A stretch of 18,778 nucleotides of DNA from MGBC113645 sp036308445 (GTDB lineage: Bacteria > Bacillota_I > Bacilli_A > Erysipelotrichales > Coprobacillaceae): positions 1-18,778 of the forward strand of contig JAXJVS010000037.1 in NCBI GenBank assembly GCA_036308445.1, given 5' to 3'. Below are positions 1-8,019 of this stretch, in pieces. The notes under the pieces were generated by a model, which was not told the DNA's origin, did no database searches, and saw only the letters and a list, made by a program, of their open reading frames with translations. The first letter of the stretch is position 1; each line of letters begins with the position of its first letter. The position numbers were made by a program, and so were the translations under genes.

Positions 1-171
1 GATGTGTTAGAACCATCACTCATCATCATAGATATGCAATGAGAAAAATCTCACTAATAGGTGTTATAAAACATAACCTACCACTCATTAAAAGTCCCTT
101 CACTTTTATTGCATAAAAATCCAGTTATATTTAATAACAATGACTACTAATATTCAAAAAGTCATCTTTTA

Positions 172-1503
172 TTATGATATAACTTTAAACTTTGTCCATT
201 TTTCTGACTTTAATCGTAGATAGAATACAACTGCTCTAATGCTCCAATCTAGACACATTGCTAATGCAATACCAATAACCCCTAGATTCATATACACTGC
301 TAATATAATAGAAAATACAAATCTACCTAATACTGTAGAAGCAATAGAAACAATCATTGTAAACTTAACATCACCTGTAGCTCTTAAACCATTACTTAAT
401 GGACCAGAGAATGGGAAAGCAACAGTATTAAAGATATTATGAATTAAGACTAAGACAATAATTAAATCTATTGTCTGATCTGATAATGCATAGAACTTCA
501 TAATAAATGGTGTTAGCACAAAAATAAATACATTCCAGATAATAGAGAATACTAATGTCCATTTCATTAACTTCTTAAAATAATATTTAGCACTATCTAT
601 ATCACCTGCTCCCATACATTGTCCTATAACAGTAATAAATATAGGCCCCATTGTTACACCTACTAAAGCTGCAAGTGACCAAATACTTTGCGCAACACCA
701 TTAGCTGCTATCTGATATGTACCAAACATTGCTACAACGCTACTTAGTGCTACTTTTACTAATTGAAATACTCCTTGTTCAATACCATTAGGTACTGCAA
801 TGTTTAATATACTTTTAAGTAATTTTACATCAAATTTTAATATCCATTCTTTAACATAATAAGTGATATTAGATTTCTTAAAGCATAATACTGTAATCAC
901 TACTGCCGAGAAAAGTCTTGCTAATAAAGAAGGATATGCAACACCAGCAACTCCTGCATGCAAAACAAACACGCCAATCATATTTCCTACTGCATTAATT
1001 ATATTAGACACAATTGAAATATACATTGTAACCTTCGTTTTCCCCATACTACGATATAATGCTGCACCCGCATTATAAATTGCAATCGCTGGATATGAAT
1101 ATGCTGATATTCTTAAATATGTGATACAAGCATCCATAACACTATTTTCAACTTCTCCAAATAATAATTTTAATAATGATTCATTGAAAATTAATACCAA
1201 TACAGCTATCACTATTGAAAAGATTGTAGAAAACATGAATAACTGGCTAGAAGATTTAACACTATTTTCTTTATCCTTTTTTCCTATATATTGACTAATA
1301 ACAACTGCTCCACCAGAAGCTAAAGCTGTAAATAAATAGATAAATATAGTATTAAAACTATTGACTAAAGATACACCAGATACTGCTGATTCTCCAGCAT
1401 AGCTAATTACAAATGTATCTACAATTCCTACTAGCATAACTAACAATTGTTCAAAGAACATAGGAACTATCATATTCTTTAAATCCTTATTACTAAACAT
1501 CAT
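172..1503 (-). CDS. MATE family multidrug/cation antiporter
   Basis: A 443-residue, almost wholly hydrophobic protein with about 12 predicted membrane helices, the usual size for MATE (MatE) exporters, which expel drugs or metabolites in exchange for Na+ or H+. The N-terminus (conserved-looking VPMFFEQLL, then GIVDTFVISY and the GGAVVISQYIGKKD loop near residues 63-77) is typical of the Firmicute MATE branch. The internal repeat is visible: IPNGIEQG-type sequence near residue 240 begins the second six-helix half (AVPNGIEQGVFQLVKVALS). The start is ATGATG at 1503/1500, preceded by AAGGGGTG at good spacing. It is a single-gene unit read away from the ATPase and has its own promoter (1524-1554) of MerR-controlled architecture. 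The substrate cannot be read from sequence. Family assignment is secure; subfamily is not. Confidence 0.92.
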   Translation of the reverse strand: MMFSNKDLKNMIVPMFFEQLLVMLVGIVDTFVISYAGESAVSGVSLVNSFNTIFIYLFTALASGGAVVISQYIGKKDKENSVKSSSQLFMFSTIFSIVIAVLVLIFNESLLKLLFGEVENSVMDACITYLRISAYSYPAIAIYNAGAALYRSMGKTKVTMYISIVSNIINAVGNMIGVFVLHAGVAGVAYPSLLARLFSAVVITVLCFKKSNITYYVKEWILKFDVKLLKSILNIAVPNGIEQGVFQLVKVALSSVVAMFGTYQIAANGVAQSIWSLAALVGVTMGPIFITVIGQCMGAGDIDSAKYYFKKLMKWTLVFSIIWNVFIFVLTPFIMKFYALSDQTIDLIIVLVLIHNIFNTVAFPFSGPLSNGLRATGDVKFTMIVSIASTVLGRFVFSIILAVYMNLGVIGIALAMCLDWSIRAVVFYLRLKSEKWTKFKVIS

Positions 1504-1523
1504 ATCACCCCTTACGACTAAGT

Positions 1524-1554
1524 ATTATAAACCCCTAGTGTAACTCCAATTCAA
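1524..1554 (-). promoter_or_regulatory. MerR-type promoter/operator of the MATE gene
   Basis: On the minus strand TTGAAT (1554-1549) and a perfect TATAAT (1529-1524) are separated by 19 bp, longer than the usual 17 and the hallmark of promoters activated by MerR-family regulators. The left part, CCTTGAATTGGAGTTA (1556-1541), matches the half-site seen in many Firmicute MerR operators (CCTTGACTTGGAGTTA). The right half-site is degraded (CACTAGGGG instead of ACTCCAAGG). Spacer and boxes are directly visible; the regulator is inferred, and no merR gene lies in the window. Confidence 0.65.
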
Positions 1555-1698
1555 GGGAATTATGATATATAATCATATAAAAATAATTATTAATTATTAG
1601 GATATTGTCCTTATAAACCTACCAATGAAGTACATAATATAAAATAAAAAGCTTCTTATTCATGAAATATCCCTAAATATTATTTACCATTTCTTAAC
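1555..1698. other. AT-rich intergenic spacer, no gene seen
   Basis: This is the middle of the divergent region between the MATE promoter and the ATPase leader. I see no coding potential, only short AT dyads such as TATGAT/ATCATA around 1561-1576 and AGGA/TCCT around 1600-1612, which are too weak to call as operators or terminators. Confidence 0.6.
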
Positions 1699-1727
1699 TT
1701 TACAATTGATTTCTACCATGTTAGTAT
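1699..1727 (+). promoter_or_regulatory. Promoter of riboswitch-ATPase unit
   Basis: TTTACA (1699-1704), a 17-bp spacer, then TAGTAT (1722-1727) preceded by TG at 1719-1720, giving an extended -10 (TGtTAGTAT). Transcription would begin near 1734, exactly at the 5' edge of the aptamer, which supports both calls. Confidence 0.7.
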
Positions 1728-1734
1728 GTAAACC

Positions 1735-1827
1735 AATCGAGGGAGTAGTCTCACAAATAAAGTGTGATGTGATCAACAATCGCGAATATTTCAAATATTC
1801 TGGTCCATCTTAAAGACAAGACTCGTT
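1735..1827 (+). promoter_or_regulatory. yybP-ykoY (Mn2+) riboswitch aptamer
   Basis: The leader carries the hallmark GGGAGTAG loop (1741-1748) and folds as this class does. P1 outer: CGAG 1738-1741 with CTCG 1822-1825. P1 inner: GTCT 1748-1751 with AGAC 1814-1817. P2: CACA 1752-1755 with TGTG 1763-1766. P3: ATG and GATC (1767-1774, one bulged T) with GGTC and CAT (1802-1808). P4: GAATAT 1784-1789 with ATATTC 1795-1800. The joining loop ATCAACAATCGC (1772-1783) and CTGGTC also resemble the family. yybP-ykoY RNAs are established Mn2+ sensors found upstream of P-type ATPases and other Mn exporters. The family call comes from motif plus fold, not from a covariance search. One base of the GGGGAGUAG consensus differs (A1740). 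Confidence 0.85.
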
Positions 1828-1864
1828 AAAGAATATCTCTCTTTAACGGACTTGTCTTTTTGTT
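1812..1864 (+). terminator. Riboswitch expression-platform terminator
   Basis: AAAGACAAG (1812-1820) pairs with CTTGTCTTT (1851-1859), and CGTTAAAG (1824-1831) pairs with CTTTAACG (1841-1848), with a small internal loop and a T-rich tail (TTTTTGTTTG). The 5' arm contains both 3' strands of aptamer helix P1, so terminator and aptamer cannot form together. Ligand binding should therefore switch the gene on. Confidence 0.9.
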
Positions 1865-1893
1865 TGTTAAAGAGAAAAACAGGAGGATTTTGA

Positions 1894-4458
1894 ATGTTTT
1901 ATCAAAAAGATTATGAAAAAGTTTTAGAAGAATTAGAAACTTCTATTGATGGTTTATCCAATGATGAAGTCATTATTCGTCAAGAGAAATATGGTTTAAA
2001 CAAGTTAGAAGAACAAGAAAATGAAAGTGCATTAAATATCTTTATAAGTCAGTTTAAAGATTTATTAGTTATTATTTTAATTGTTGCTGCTATTATATCA
2101 GGAATTAGCGGACAATTAGAAAGTACTATTGTTATTGTAGCTGTTATTATAGTTAATGCAATACTTGGAACAATACAAACATTAAAGGCACAAAAATCAT
2201 TGGATAGCTTAAAGAAATTATCTATTCCAAAAGTTAAAGTGATACGTAATTCTCAATTATATGAAATTGATTCTACGCAGCTAACAATTGGAGATATTGT
2301 TGTATTAGATGCTGGTGATATTGTTAGCGGTGATGGACGTATCATTCAGTGTTCTTCTCTACAAATAAATGAAAGTGCGTTAACCGGTGAAGTTGATAGT
2401 GTTGATAAGATTACTAATGCCATTCAAAGTGATGTTGTTGTTGGAGATCGTAAAAATATGGCTTTCTCTTCAAGTTTAGTAACAAATGGAACTGGACGTT
2501 ATGTTGTGACTGCTATTGGAATGGACACAGAAATCGGTAAAATCGCAACTATGTTAAATGAAGCTAAGGAGAGAAAAACACCATTACAAAAGAGTTTAGA
2601 TGATTTTAGTGGTCAATTATCTATAGGTATTATGATTATCAGTGCTATAGTATTTGTATTAAACTTATTCTTAGCTAAGTTAACTATTATTGATTCTTTA
2701 ATGATAGCAGTAGCATTAGCAGTTGCTGCTATTCCTGAAGCATTAAGTTCTATTGTAACGATTGTTTTATCTATGAGTACACAAAAAATGGTACAAGAAA
2801 ATGCAATTATTAAAAATTTAAATTCTGTTGAAAGCTTAGGATGTGTTTCAGTTATTTGTAGTGATAAAACAGGAACATTAACGCAAAATAAGATGACTCC
2901 ACAAACCATCTATATTTATGATCAAGTTTTAAATATAAATGACTTAAATAGTCATAACCATGATCATCAAGTTTTACTTAAGTCTTGTTTATTATGCAAT
3001 AATGCTGTTGTTAATGATGAGCAAAGAATTGGTGATCCTACGGAATTAGCTTTAATAGATTTAGTTCATGAACATACAAAAAATGACGAAAGATTTAAAA
3101 ATACAGCAGTAAGAGTATCAGAATTACCATTTGATAGTGATAGAAAATTAATGACTATCTCTTCTTTAAATCATATTTATACTAAAGGAGCTCCTGATGT
3201 TATCTTACAAAGATGTAATACCATCTTAATTAATGGCAAAAAAGTAACTATTACAAAAGAACATATTGAAACAGTAAAACAAAAAAATGAAGAATATGCT
3301 AATAATGGTTTACGTGTATTAGGATTTGCCTATAAAGATTATTCAGGTACTCAGATTTCTTTAGAAGATGAAAACCATTTAACATTCATTGGTTTAGTAT
3401 CATTAATGGACCCTCCAAGAGCTGAAAGTCAAGATGCTGTTGAAAAATGCAAAATAGCTGGTATCAAACCAATTATGATTACTGGAGATCATGTTGTTAC
3501 TGCCCGAAGTATTGCTAAAAAAATTGGTATTTTTGAAGAAGGAGATTTATGTTTAGAAGGTAGTGCATTAGCTGCTATGAGCGAAGAAGAACTAGATAAA
3601 AAATTACCACATATCAGTGTCTATGCTCGTGTTGCTCCTGAACATAAAATCAGAATAGTCAAAGCATGGCAAAAACGTGGTGATATAGTCGCAATGACTG
3701 GTGATGGTGTAAACGATGCTCCTGCGCTTAAACAAAGTGATATTGGAGTTGCAATGGGAATTACTGGTACTGAAGTCTCTAAAGATGCTGCTAATATGAT
3801 TTTAACAGATGATAACTTCTCTACTATCGTGAAAGCCGTAATTACTGGTAGAAACGTATATAGGAATATTAAAAATTCTATTCGTTATTTATTATCTGGT
3901 AACTTTGCTGGTATCTTGTGTGTATTATCTTGTTCTATCTTGATGTTACCTACACCTTTCTATCCTGTTCATTTATTATTTATGAACTTAATTACTGATT
4001 CATTACCAGCAATTGCTATTGGAATGGAAGCAAGTAGAAATGATGTTTTAAAAGAAAAACCTAGAAGCTCTAATGATTCTATTTTAAATAAACCTGCGTT
4101 TATTCAAATAGGATTTGAAGGTATTGTTATTGCTATAAGTACAATGATAGCATTTATGATAGGATTAAAAGTCAATACATTAAATGCTTCTACTATGGCA
4201 TTTGCAACTATCTGTTTAGCAAGATTATTACATGGTTTTAATTGTAGAGGGGAACAAAAGATCTATAAATTAGGATTCTTCTCAAATAAATCTAGTATAT
4301 GGGCATTTGTTATTGGATTTACTTTATTACACATTATCCTATTTGTTCCATTTATGCATGAATTATTCATGATAGAACCATTATCATTACAACAATTATT
4401 AACAATTTATCTTTTATCCTTATTACCTACATTTATCATTCAATTATCTAAAAAGTAA
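1894..4458 (+). CDS. Ca2+/Mn2+-type P2 P-type ATPase
   Basis: An 854-residue cation pump of the plasma membrane that would use ATP to export Ca2+ and/or Mn2+. In order: a cation-ATPase N domain (about 5-65), membrane helices 1-2, the actuator domain with LTGE (163-166), helices 3-4 with PEALSS (281-286), the phosphorylation motif DKTGTLT with Asp324, an N domain with KGAP, the hinge TGDGVND (602-608), and six C-terminal helices with NLITDSLP (698-705). Site II residues of SERCA (Glu in helix 4; Asn698, Thr701, Asp702 in helix 6) are kept. The position of SERCA Glu771 (site I) is Gly673, so one ion per cycle is expected, as in PMR1/PMCA pumps. The ATG follows AGGAGG by 7 bases. The upstream Mn-type riboswitch favours a Mn2+ efflux role, as known for streptococcal homologues. 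The family is sure; the preferred ion is inferred. Confidence 0.93.
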   Translation: MFYQKDYEKVLEELETSIDGLSNDEVIIRQEKYGLNKLEEQENESALNIFISQFKDLLVIILIVAAIISGISGQLESTIVIVAVIIVNAILGTIQTLKAQKSLDSLKKLSIPKVKVIRNSQLYEIDSTQLTIGDIVVLDAGDIVSGDGRIIQCSSLQINESALTGEVDSVDKITNAIQSDVVVGDRKNMAFSSSLVTNGTGRYVVTAIGMDTEIGKIATMLNEAKERKTPLQKSLDDFSGQLSIGIMIISAIVFVLNLFLAKLTIIDSLMIAVALAVAAIPEALSSIVTIVLSMSTQKMVQENAIIKNLNSVESLGCVSVICSDKTGTLTQNKMTPQTIYIYDQVLNINDLNSHNHDHQVLLKSCLLCNNAVVNDEQRIGDPTELALIDLVHEHTKNDERFKNTAVRVSELPFDSDRKLMTISSLNHIYTKGAPDVILQRCNTILINGKKVTITKEHIETVKQKNEEYANNGLRVLGFAYKDYSGTQISLEDENHLTFIGLVSLMDPPRAESQDAVEKCKIAGIKPIMITGDHVVTARSIAKKIGIFEEGDLCLEGSALAAMSEEELDKKLPHISVYARVAPEHKIRIVKAWQKRGDIVAMTGDGVNDAPALKQSDIGVAMGITGTEVSKDAANMILTDDNFSTIVKAVITGRNVYRNIKNSIRYLLSGNFAGILCVLSCSILMLPTPFYPVHLLFMNLITDSLPAIAIGMEASRNDVLKEKPRSSNDSILNKPAFIQIGFEGIVIAISTMIAFMIGLKVNTLNASTMAFATICLARLLHGFNCRGEQKIYKLGFFSNKSSIWAFVIGFTLLHIILFVPFMHELFMIEPLSLQQLLTIYLLSLLPTFIIQLSKK

Positions 4459-4461
4459 GAA

Positions 4462-4489
4462 AAAGATGGAATCTTTTGATTCCATCTTT
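4462..4489. terminator. Bidirectional terminator between convergent genes
   Basis: A perfect 12-bp stem, AAAGATGGAATC (4462-4473) and GATTCCATCTTT (4478-4489), with a TTTT loop, sits between the ATPase stop and the last antiporter gene, overlapping that gene's stop codon. The T-tract is better on the minus strand (TTTTTCTT), so it mainly ends the ten-gene operon. Confidence 0.88.
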
Positions 4490-6515
4490 ACAACAATATA
4501 ATATAAATCAATGTCACACATAAACCAAGACATACAAGAAGTAAACCTAAAGACATAGATCTTACAAGAATATAACGATCTTCATTTAATTCTTCATACT
4601 TCATAGCAAGAGTATGCTGATGATTAATATTTGTAGGATTATTTTTCTTATATGTTCTATTTGCTAATGATTGCCAGGCATTCATCCATTTACCAATCTT
4701 TTCCGTGAACATATTACCTTCAGTCAATCTATGAGGAATTGGACTATCTTTATACAATGTCTTTCTTAAAACATATGCAATAGTATCTATAGCGCTATCA
4801 AAGATTCTACATATAAATCTTGAAATGATAGGAAGGAATCCTAACAAAATTGGTCTATAGATTAAGTTTTCCATATCTAACCAAACTGGCCATTTATTTA
4901 CATATTCATTATCTTTCATTAAGAATTTTCTAATAAAGAAGAAGTAAACTATAACACCAATGACAATAGAGATAAATCCACCACTTAAATTTGTTAAATT
5001 AAAATAATGTACTTCATGTCCATGTCCTTCAAAATGCATAAAACTTTCACCTAGAGCTGCAACTTTATCCATAATCTGATGTGGGAATAATCCCCAAACC
5101 AATAGAATCAAAGCACTCACACCTAATGCAAAAGTACTTTCTACATTCATATATTTCTTATTATTATCATATTTTTCCTGAAGTACTGAATCGCTATTTG
5201 TTTCCACAAAAATAGCAACAAAGATTTTTGTCATATATGCTAATGTTAAACCACCACTGAATAAGAATATCCATTCAATAACAGTCATTAACATCCCACC
5301 ACCAAATTCAACAATACTTTCATGTAATAATGTTTTTGAAATATAGCCACTAAACATTGGAATACCAGCAATAGCTAATGCTCCAATCAAGAAAATCACT
5401 TTCAATAGATTCTTATTCTTACCAAAACCACGAATCTTATTTAAATTTAAAGCGTGAGTATTCATGAAGATCACTCCGGCAGCCATAAATAAGACAAGTT
5501 TTATCAAAGAGTGATTAATCATATGTAAGAATGTTCCATGAACAGCTAAAGCATTATCATGAGCAAGTAAGCACTGCATACCAATACCAATCATAATAAA
5601 ACCAATCTGTGACATAGATGAACATGCCAAAGTTCTTTTTAAATCAACAGAGAATACCGCAAGTAATGCTCCACCAAACATTGTAATAGTACCCAAGATT
5701 AAAATTAGCATTCCCCAAGTAGCATCATGTAAGAATAAATGACTTGTAATCACTAAAATACCAAAAATACCTGTTTTTGTTAAGATACCAGATAATAATG
5801 CAGAAGCTGGTGCTGGAGCAACTGGATGAGCCTTTGGTAACCAAATATGTAATGGGAAAGCTCCAGCTTTTGCACCAAAGCCAACCAACATACAAATACC
5901 TGCAATATAAATCAATGTTTTATCTTCTAAAACACTTGCTAATGGAAGAAGTTCAGATATAGTTAATGTTCCTAATTCATGATAAAGCATGAACAATCCC
6001 ATTAACATTACTAATCCACCAATAATCGCAACTGCTAAGTATGTAATAGCTGCTCTTAGTGATTCTTGATTTTCTTCTTGAGCAACCCATACATATGATG
6101 TAAATGACATCATTTCAAAAAAGATAAATGTTGTATATAAATCACTTGATAAAAATACACCCATTGTTGCTCCTAATGTCAACAATAAGAATAAATAGAA
6201 ACGGTTTCTATTCTCATGATGAGTAAAATACTCTCTTGATAAGATTGTTGTCATCATCCACATTAACGCTGCAATAGAACCATATACATCTCTAAAACCA
6301 TCCAATGTAAAATGAAGACCAAAGCCACAAATATCTTTCAATTCACAAGAAAGATTTCCTTGCATTGCAGCATATATCATCAATATAAATTCAGAAATAG
6401 CTACAAAATCTGCAAGATAATCTCTTACTTTTTCATTTTTTAAACCAACAATCCATGTTAATAATGCACCAATAATTGGATAGAACACTAGGATTGCTAA
6501 TAAATAATTATTCAT
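4488..6515 (-). CDS. NuoL/MrpA/HyfB-like antiporter subunit with C-terminal tail
   Basis: Last gene of the Mrp-like operon: a 675-residue, roughly 16-helix proton/sodium-translocating subunit of the Proton_antipo_M family. The key residues are present: Glu134 (FIFFEMMSF), Lys216 (GFGAKAG), the PLHIWLPKAHP loop, Lys247 (LTKTG) and Lys394 (GYISK). After the antiporter core (about 1-500) a tail of some 170 residues contains a membrane segment (GGFISIVIG onward), an amphipathic stretch, a polar linker and a final helix. That layout recalls the lateral helix of NuoL and the MbhI/HyfB group. It does not carry the MbhD/MbhE domains that form the C-terminus of canonical MrpA; those are encoded upstream. 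Start chosen at 6515, 9 bases after GGAGG; ATG at 6521 is an alternative, and an upstream in-frame start at 6554 would overlap the previous gene and has no ribosome site. Confidence 0.85.
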   Translation of the reverse strand: MNNYLLAILVFYPIIGALLTWIVGLKNEKVRDYLADFVAISEFILMIYAAMQGNLSCELKDICGFGLHFTLDGFRDVYGSIAALMWMMTTILSREYFTHHENRNRFYLFLLLTLGATMGVFLSSDLYTTFIFFEMMSFTSYVWVAQEENQESLRAAITYLAVAIIGGLVMLMGLFMLYHELGTLTISELLPLASVLEDKTLIYIAGICMLVGFGAKAGAFPLHIWLPKAHPVAPAPASALLSGILTKTGIFGILVITSHLFLHDATWGMLILILGTITMFGGALLAVFSVDLKRTLACSSMSQIGFIMIGIGMQCLLAHDNALAVHGTFLHMINHSLIKLVLFMAAGVIFMNTHALNLNKIRGFGKNKNLLKVIFLIGALAIAGIPMFSGYISKTLLHESIVEFGGGMLMTVIEWIFLFSGGLTLAYMTKIFVAIFVETNSDSVLQEKYDNNKKYMNVESTFALGVSALILLVWGLFPHQIMDKVAALGESFMHFEGHGHEVHYFNLTNLSGGFISIVIGVIVYFFFIRKFLMKDNEYVNKWPVWLDMENLIYRPILLGFLPIISRFICRIFDSAIDTIAYVLRKTLYKDSPIPHRLTEGNMFTEKIGKWMNAWQSLANRTYKKNNPTNINHQHTLAMKYEELNEDRYILVRSMSLGLLLVCLGLCVTLIYIILL

Positions 6516-6531
6516 CTTCATATTCCTCCTT

Positions 6532-8004
6532 TTATAATACTGATACAATTTCAATTAACATATCTACAAGTGGTTGTGAATGTAAACCAAACACAAACAT
6601 TGCTACAATAAATAAACATAATGGTAAAAGCATTTTCCATCCAGGATCGCTGAATCCTTCAACTTTCTGATAATCAAAACCCTTTCCTGGGAAGAAAGCT
6701 CTAACGCTAATAGTTACCATATAGATAACCGTTAATAATGCAGATATCAATAGTGCAACAACTCCAATATATCCTAAGATTGTACCACTCTCTATAGCTC
6801 CACTTGCTAAATACCATTTAGAAATAAAACCACATAATCCAGGAACACCCATTAATGCAAATGCTGATATTGTGAAAATAATAAATGTTATCGGCATCTT
6901 TCTTCCTAATCCATCTAATTCATGAATATAATTTTTATGTGTTTTATGCATAATAGAACCAGCACAGAAGAAGGAAGTAATCTTCATCACTGCATGAAAT
7001 ATCATATGAGTTAGTGCTCCTAATAATCCTGCTGGAGTCATTAAGACACAACCAAATAAAATATAAGATAAATTACTTACAGTTGACCAAGCTAAACGAC
7101 GTTTAATATGCGTTTCTTTCACTGCTCTACTACATCCATATACAATTGTAAAGATAACTAAACACAAAATAACATTCTGGGCCCAGCTGCCTTTTAATAA
7201 TTCTGTACCAAAACTAAAGTATGTTACACGAATACAAGCAAATGCCCCAGCTTTGACAACAGCAACTGCATGCAATAATGCTGTTACAGGAGTTGGTGCA
7301 ACACCAGCTGTTGGTAACCATGAAGAGAATGGACACATTGCAGCTTTTACACTGAAACCACAGAAACATAAGAAATAAATGAAGATTAATAAATCTTTTT
7401 TATCTCCTAATGCAAGTAAATTTAATACCCCACCAGCAGTAAAATCTGGTGAAGAACCATAAATCAGAATAAAGACAACACCAATAAATGCAAAAGCAGC
7501 TCCACCTAAAGAATAATATAAATATTTACGTGTTGCATGAATGGCATCTTTTGATAATGAATGAATAATCAAAGGTAATGTCACTAAAGTTAACATTTCA
7601 TAGAAGATATACATTGTTAATATATCTTTTGCTAAAGCAATAGCTAAAGTAACACCATAAGTCATTGTATAAAAAGTAAAAAATGTTTTTTGATGATTTT
7701 CATGTTCCATGTATTCAAAAGCATAAAGAGTAGCTAATGGCCATAATAATGACACTATACCAACAAAAACACTACCAACACCATCCAAATCAAAACCTAC
7801 TTTTAAGTTTCCAGCAAAACTAAACAAAATAAATAAATCATCAGGACGATTCAATATTAACATTACTGCAACCACAGAAGTCAAAAGAATAACGCTTTCA
7901 ATATAAATCATCATTTGTTTTCTATTTTTAAAAGGTATAAAAAGAATTGCAATACCTAATATAATAGGAATAAATATAGCTATAGGCATAAATATTTCGT
8001 TCAT
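6532..8004 (-). CDS. MrpD/NuoM-like antiporter subunit (copy 1)
   Basis: A 490-residue Proton_antipo_M membrane subunit with about 14 helices, expected to move protons within the antiporter complex. The charged residues of this family are kept: Glu136 (YIFYEMLTL), Lys220 (GFSVKAA), Lys251 (VVKAG) and Lys396 (GFISKWYLA). Two features set it apart from its neighbours. The normally conserved His before WLP is Ser227 (PFSSWLP), and the following loop reads VAPTPVTALLHAVAVVKAG, a form closer to MrpA-type subunits. Its C-terminal half (GFISKWYLASGAI through FFPGK) closely parallels the preceding gene, pointing to an old tandem duplication. The ATG at 8004 follows GGAAGGAGG, which lies next to the upstream gene's stop. 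Confidence 0.87.
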   Translation of the reverse strand: MNEIFMPIAIFIPIILGIAILFIPFKNRKQMMIYIESVILLTSVVAVMLILNRPDDLFILFSFAGNLKVGFDLDGVGSVFVGIVSLLWPLATLYAFEYMEHENHQKTFFTFYTMTYGVTLAIALAKDILTMYIFYEMLTLVTLPLIIHSLSKDAIHATRKYLYYSLGGAAFAFIGVVFILIYGSSPDFTAGGVLNLLALGDKKDLLIFIYFLCFCGFSVKAAMCPFSSWLPTAGVAPTPVTALLHAVAVVKAGAFACIRVTYFSFGTELLKGSWAQNVILCLVIFTIVYGCSRAVKETHIKRRLAWSTVSNLSYILFGCVLMTPAGLLGALTHMIFHAVMKITSFFCAGSIMHKTHKNYIHELDGLGRKMPITFIIFTISAFALMGVPGLCGFISKWYLASGAIESGTILGYIGVVALLISALLTVIYMVTISVRAFFPGKGFDYQKVEGFSDPGWKMLLPLCLFIVAMFVFGLHSQPLVDMLIEIVSVL

Positions 8005-8019
8005 TATACTTCCTCCTTC

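Noticed and set aside
1..171. Possible end of a plus-strand gene (DVLEPSLIIIDMQ then TGA at 40-42) and small hairpins, including ATGACT/AGTCAT at 140-165 as a MATE terminator
   Set aside because: Thirteen codons are too few to judge, and no family is recognisable. The hairpins have 5-8 pairs with bulges or large loops and lack a T-tract on the minus strand, so neither a gene nor a terminator is called.
1561..1576. TATGAT/ATCATA dyad as an operator
   Set aside because: A short AT-rich inverted repeat of this size is expected by chance in such AT-rich DNA, and it does not overlap either promoter.
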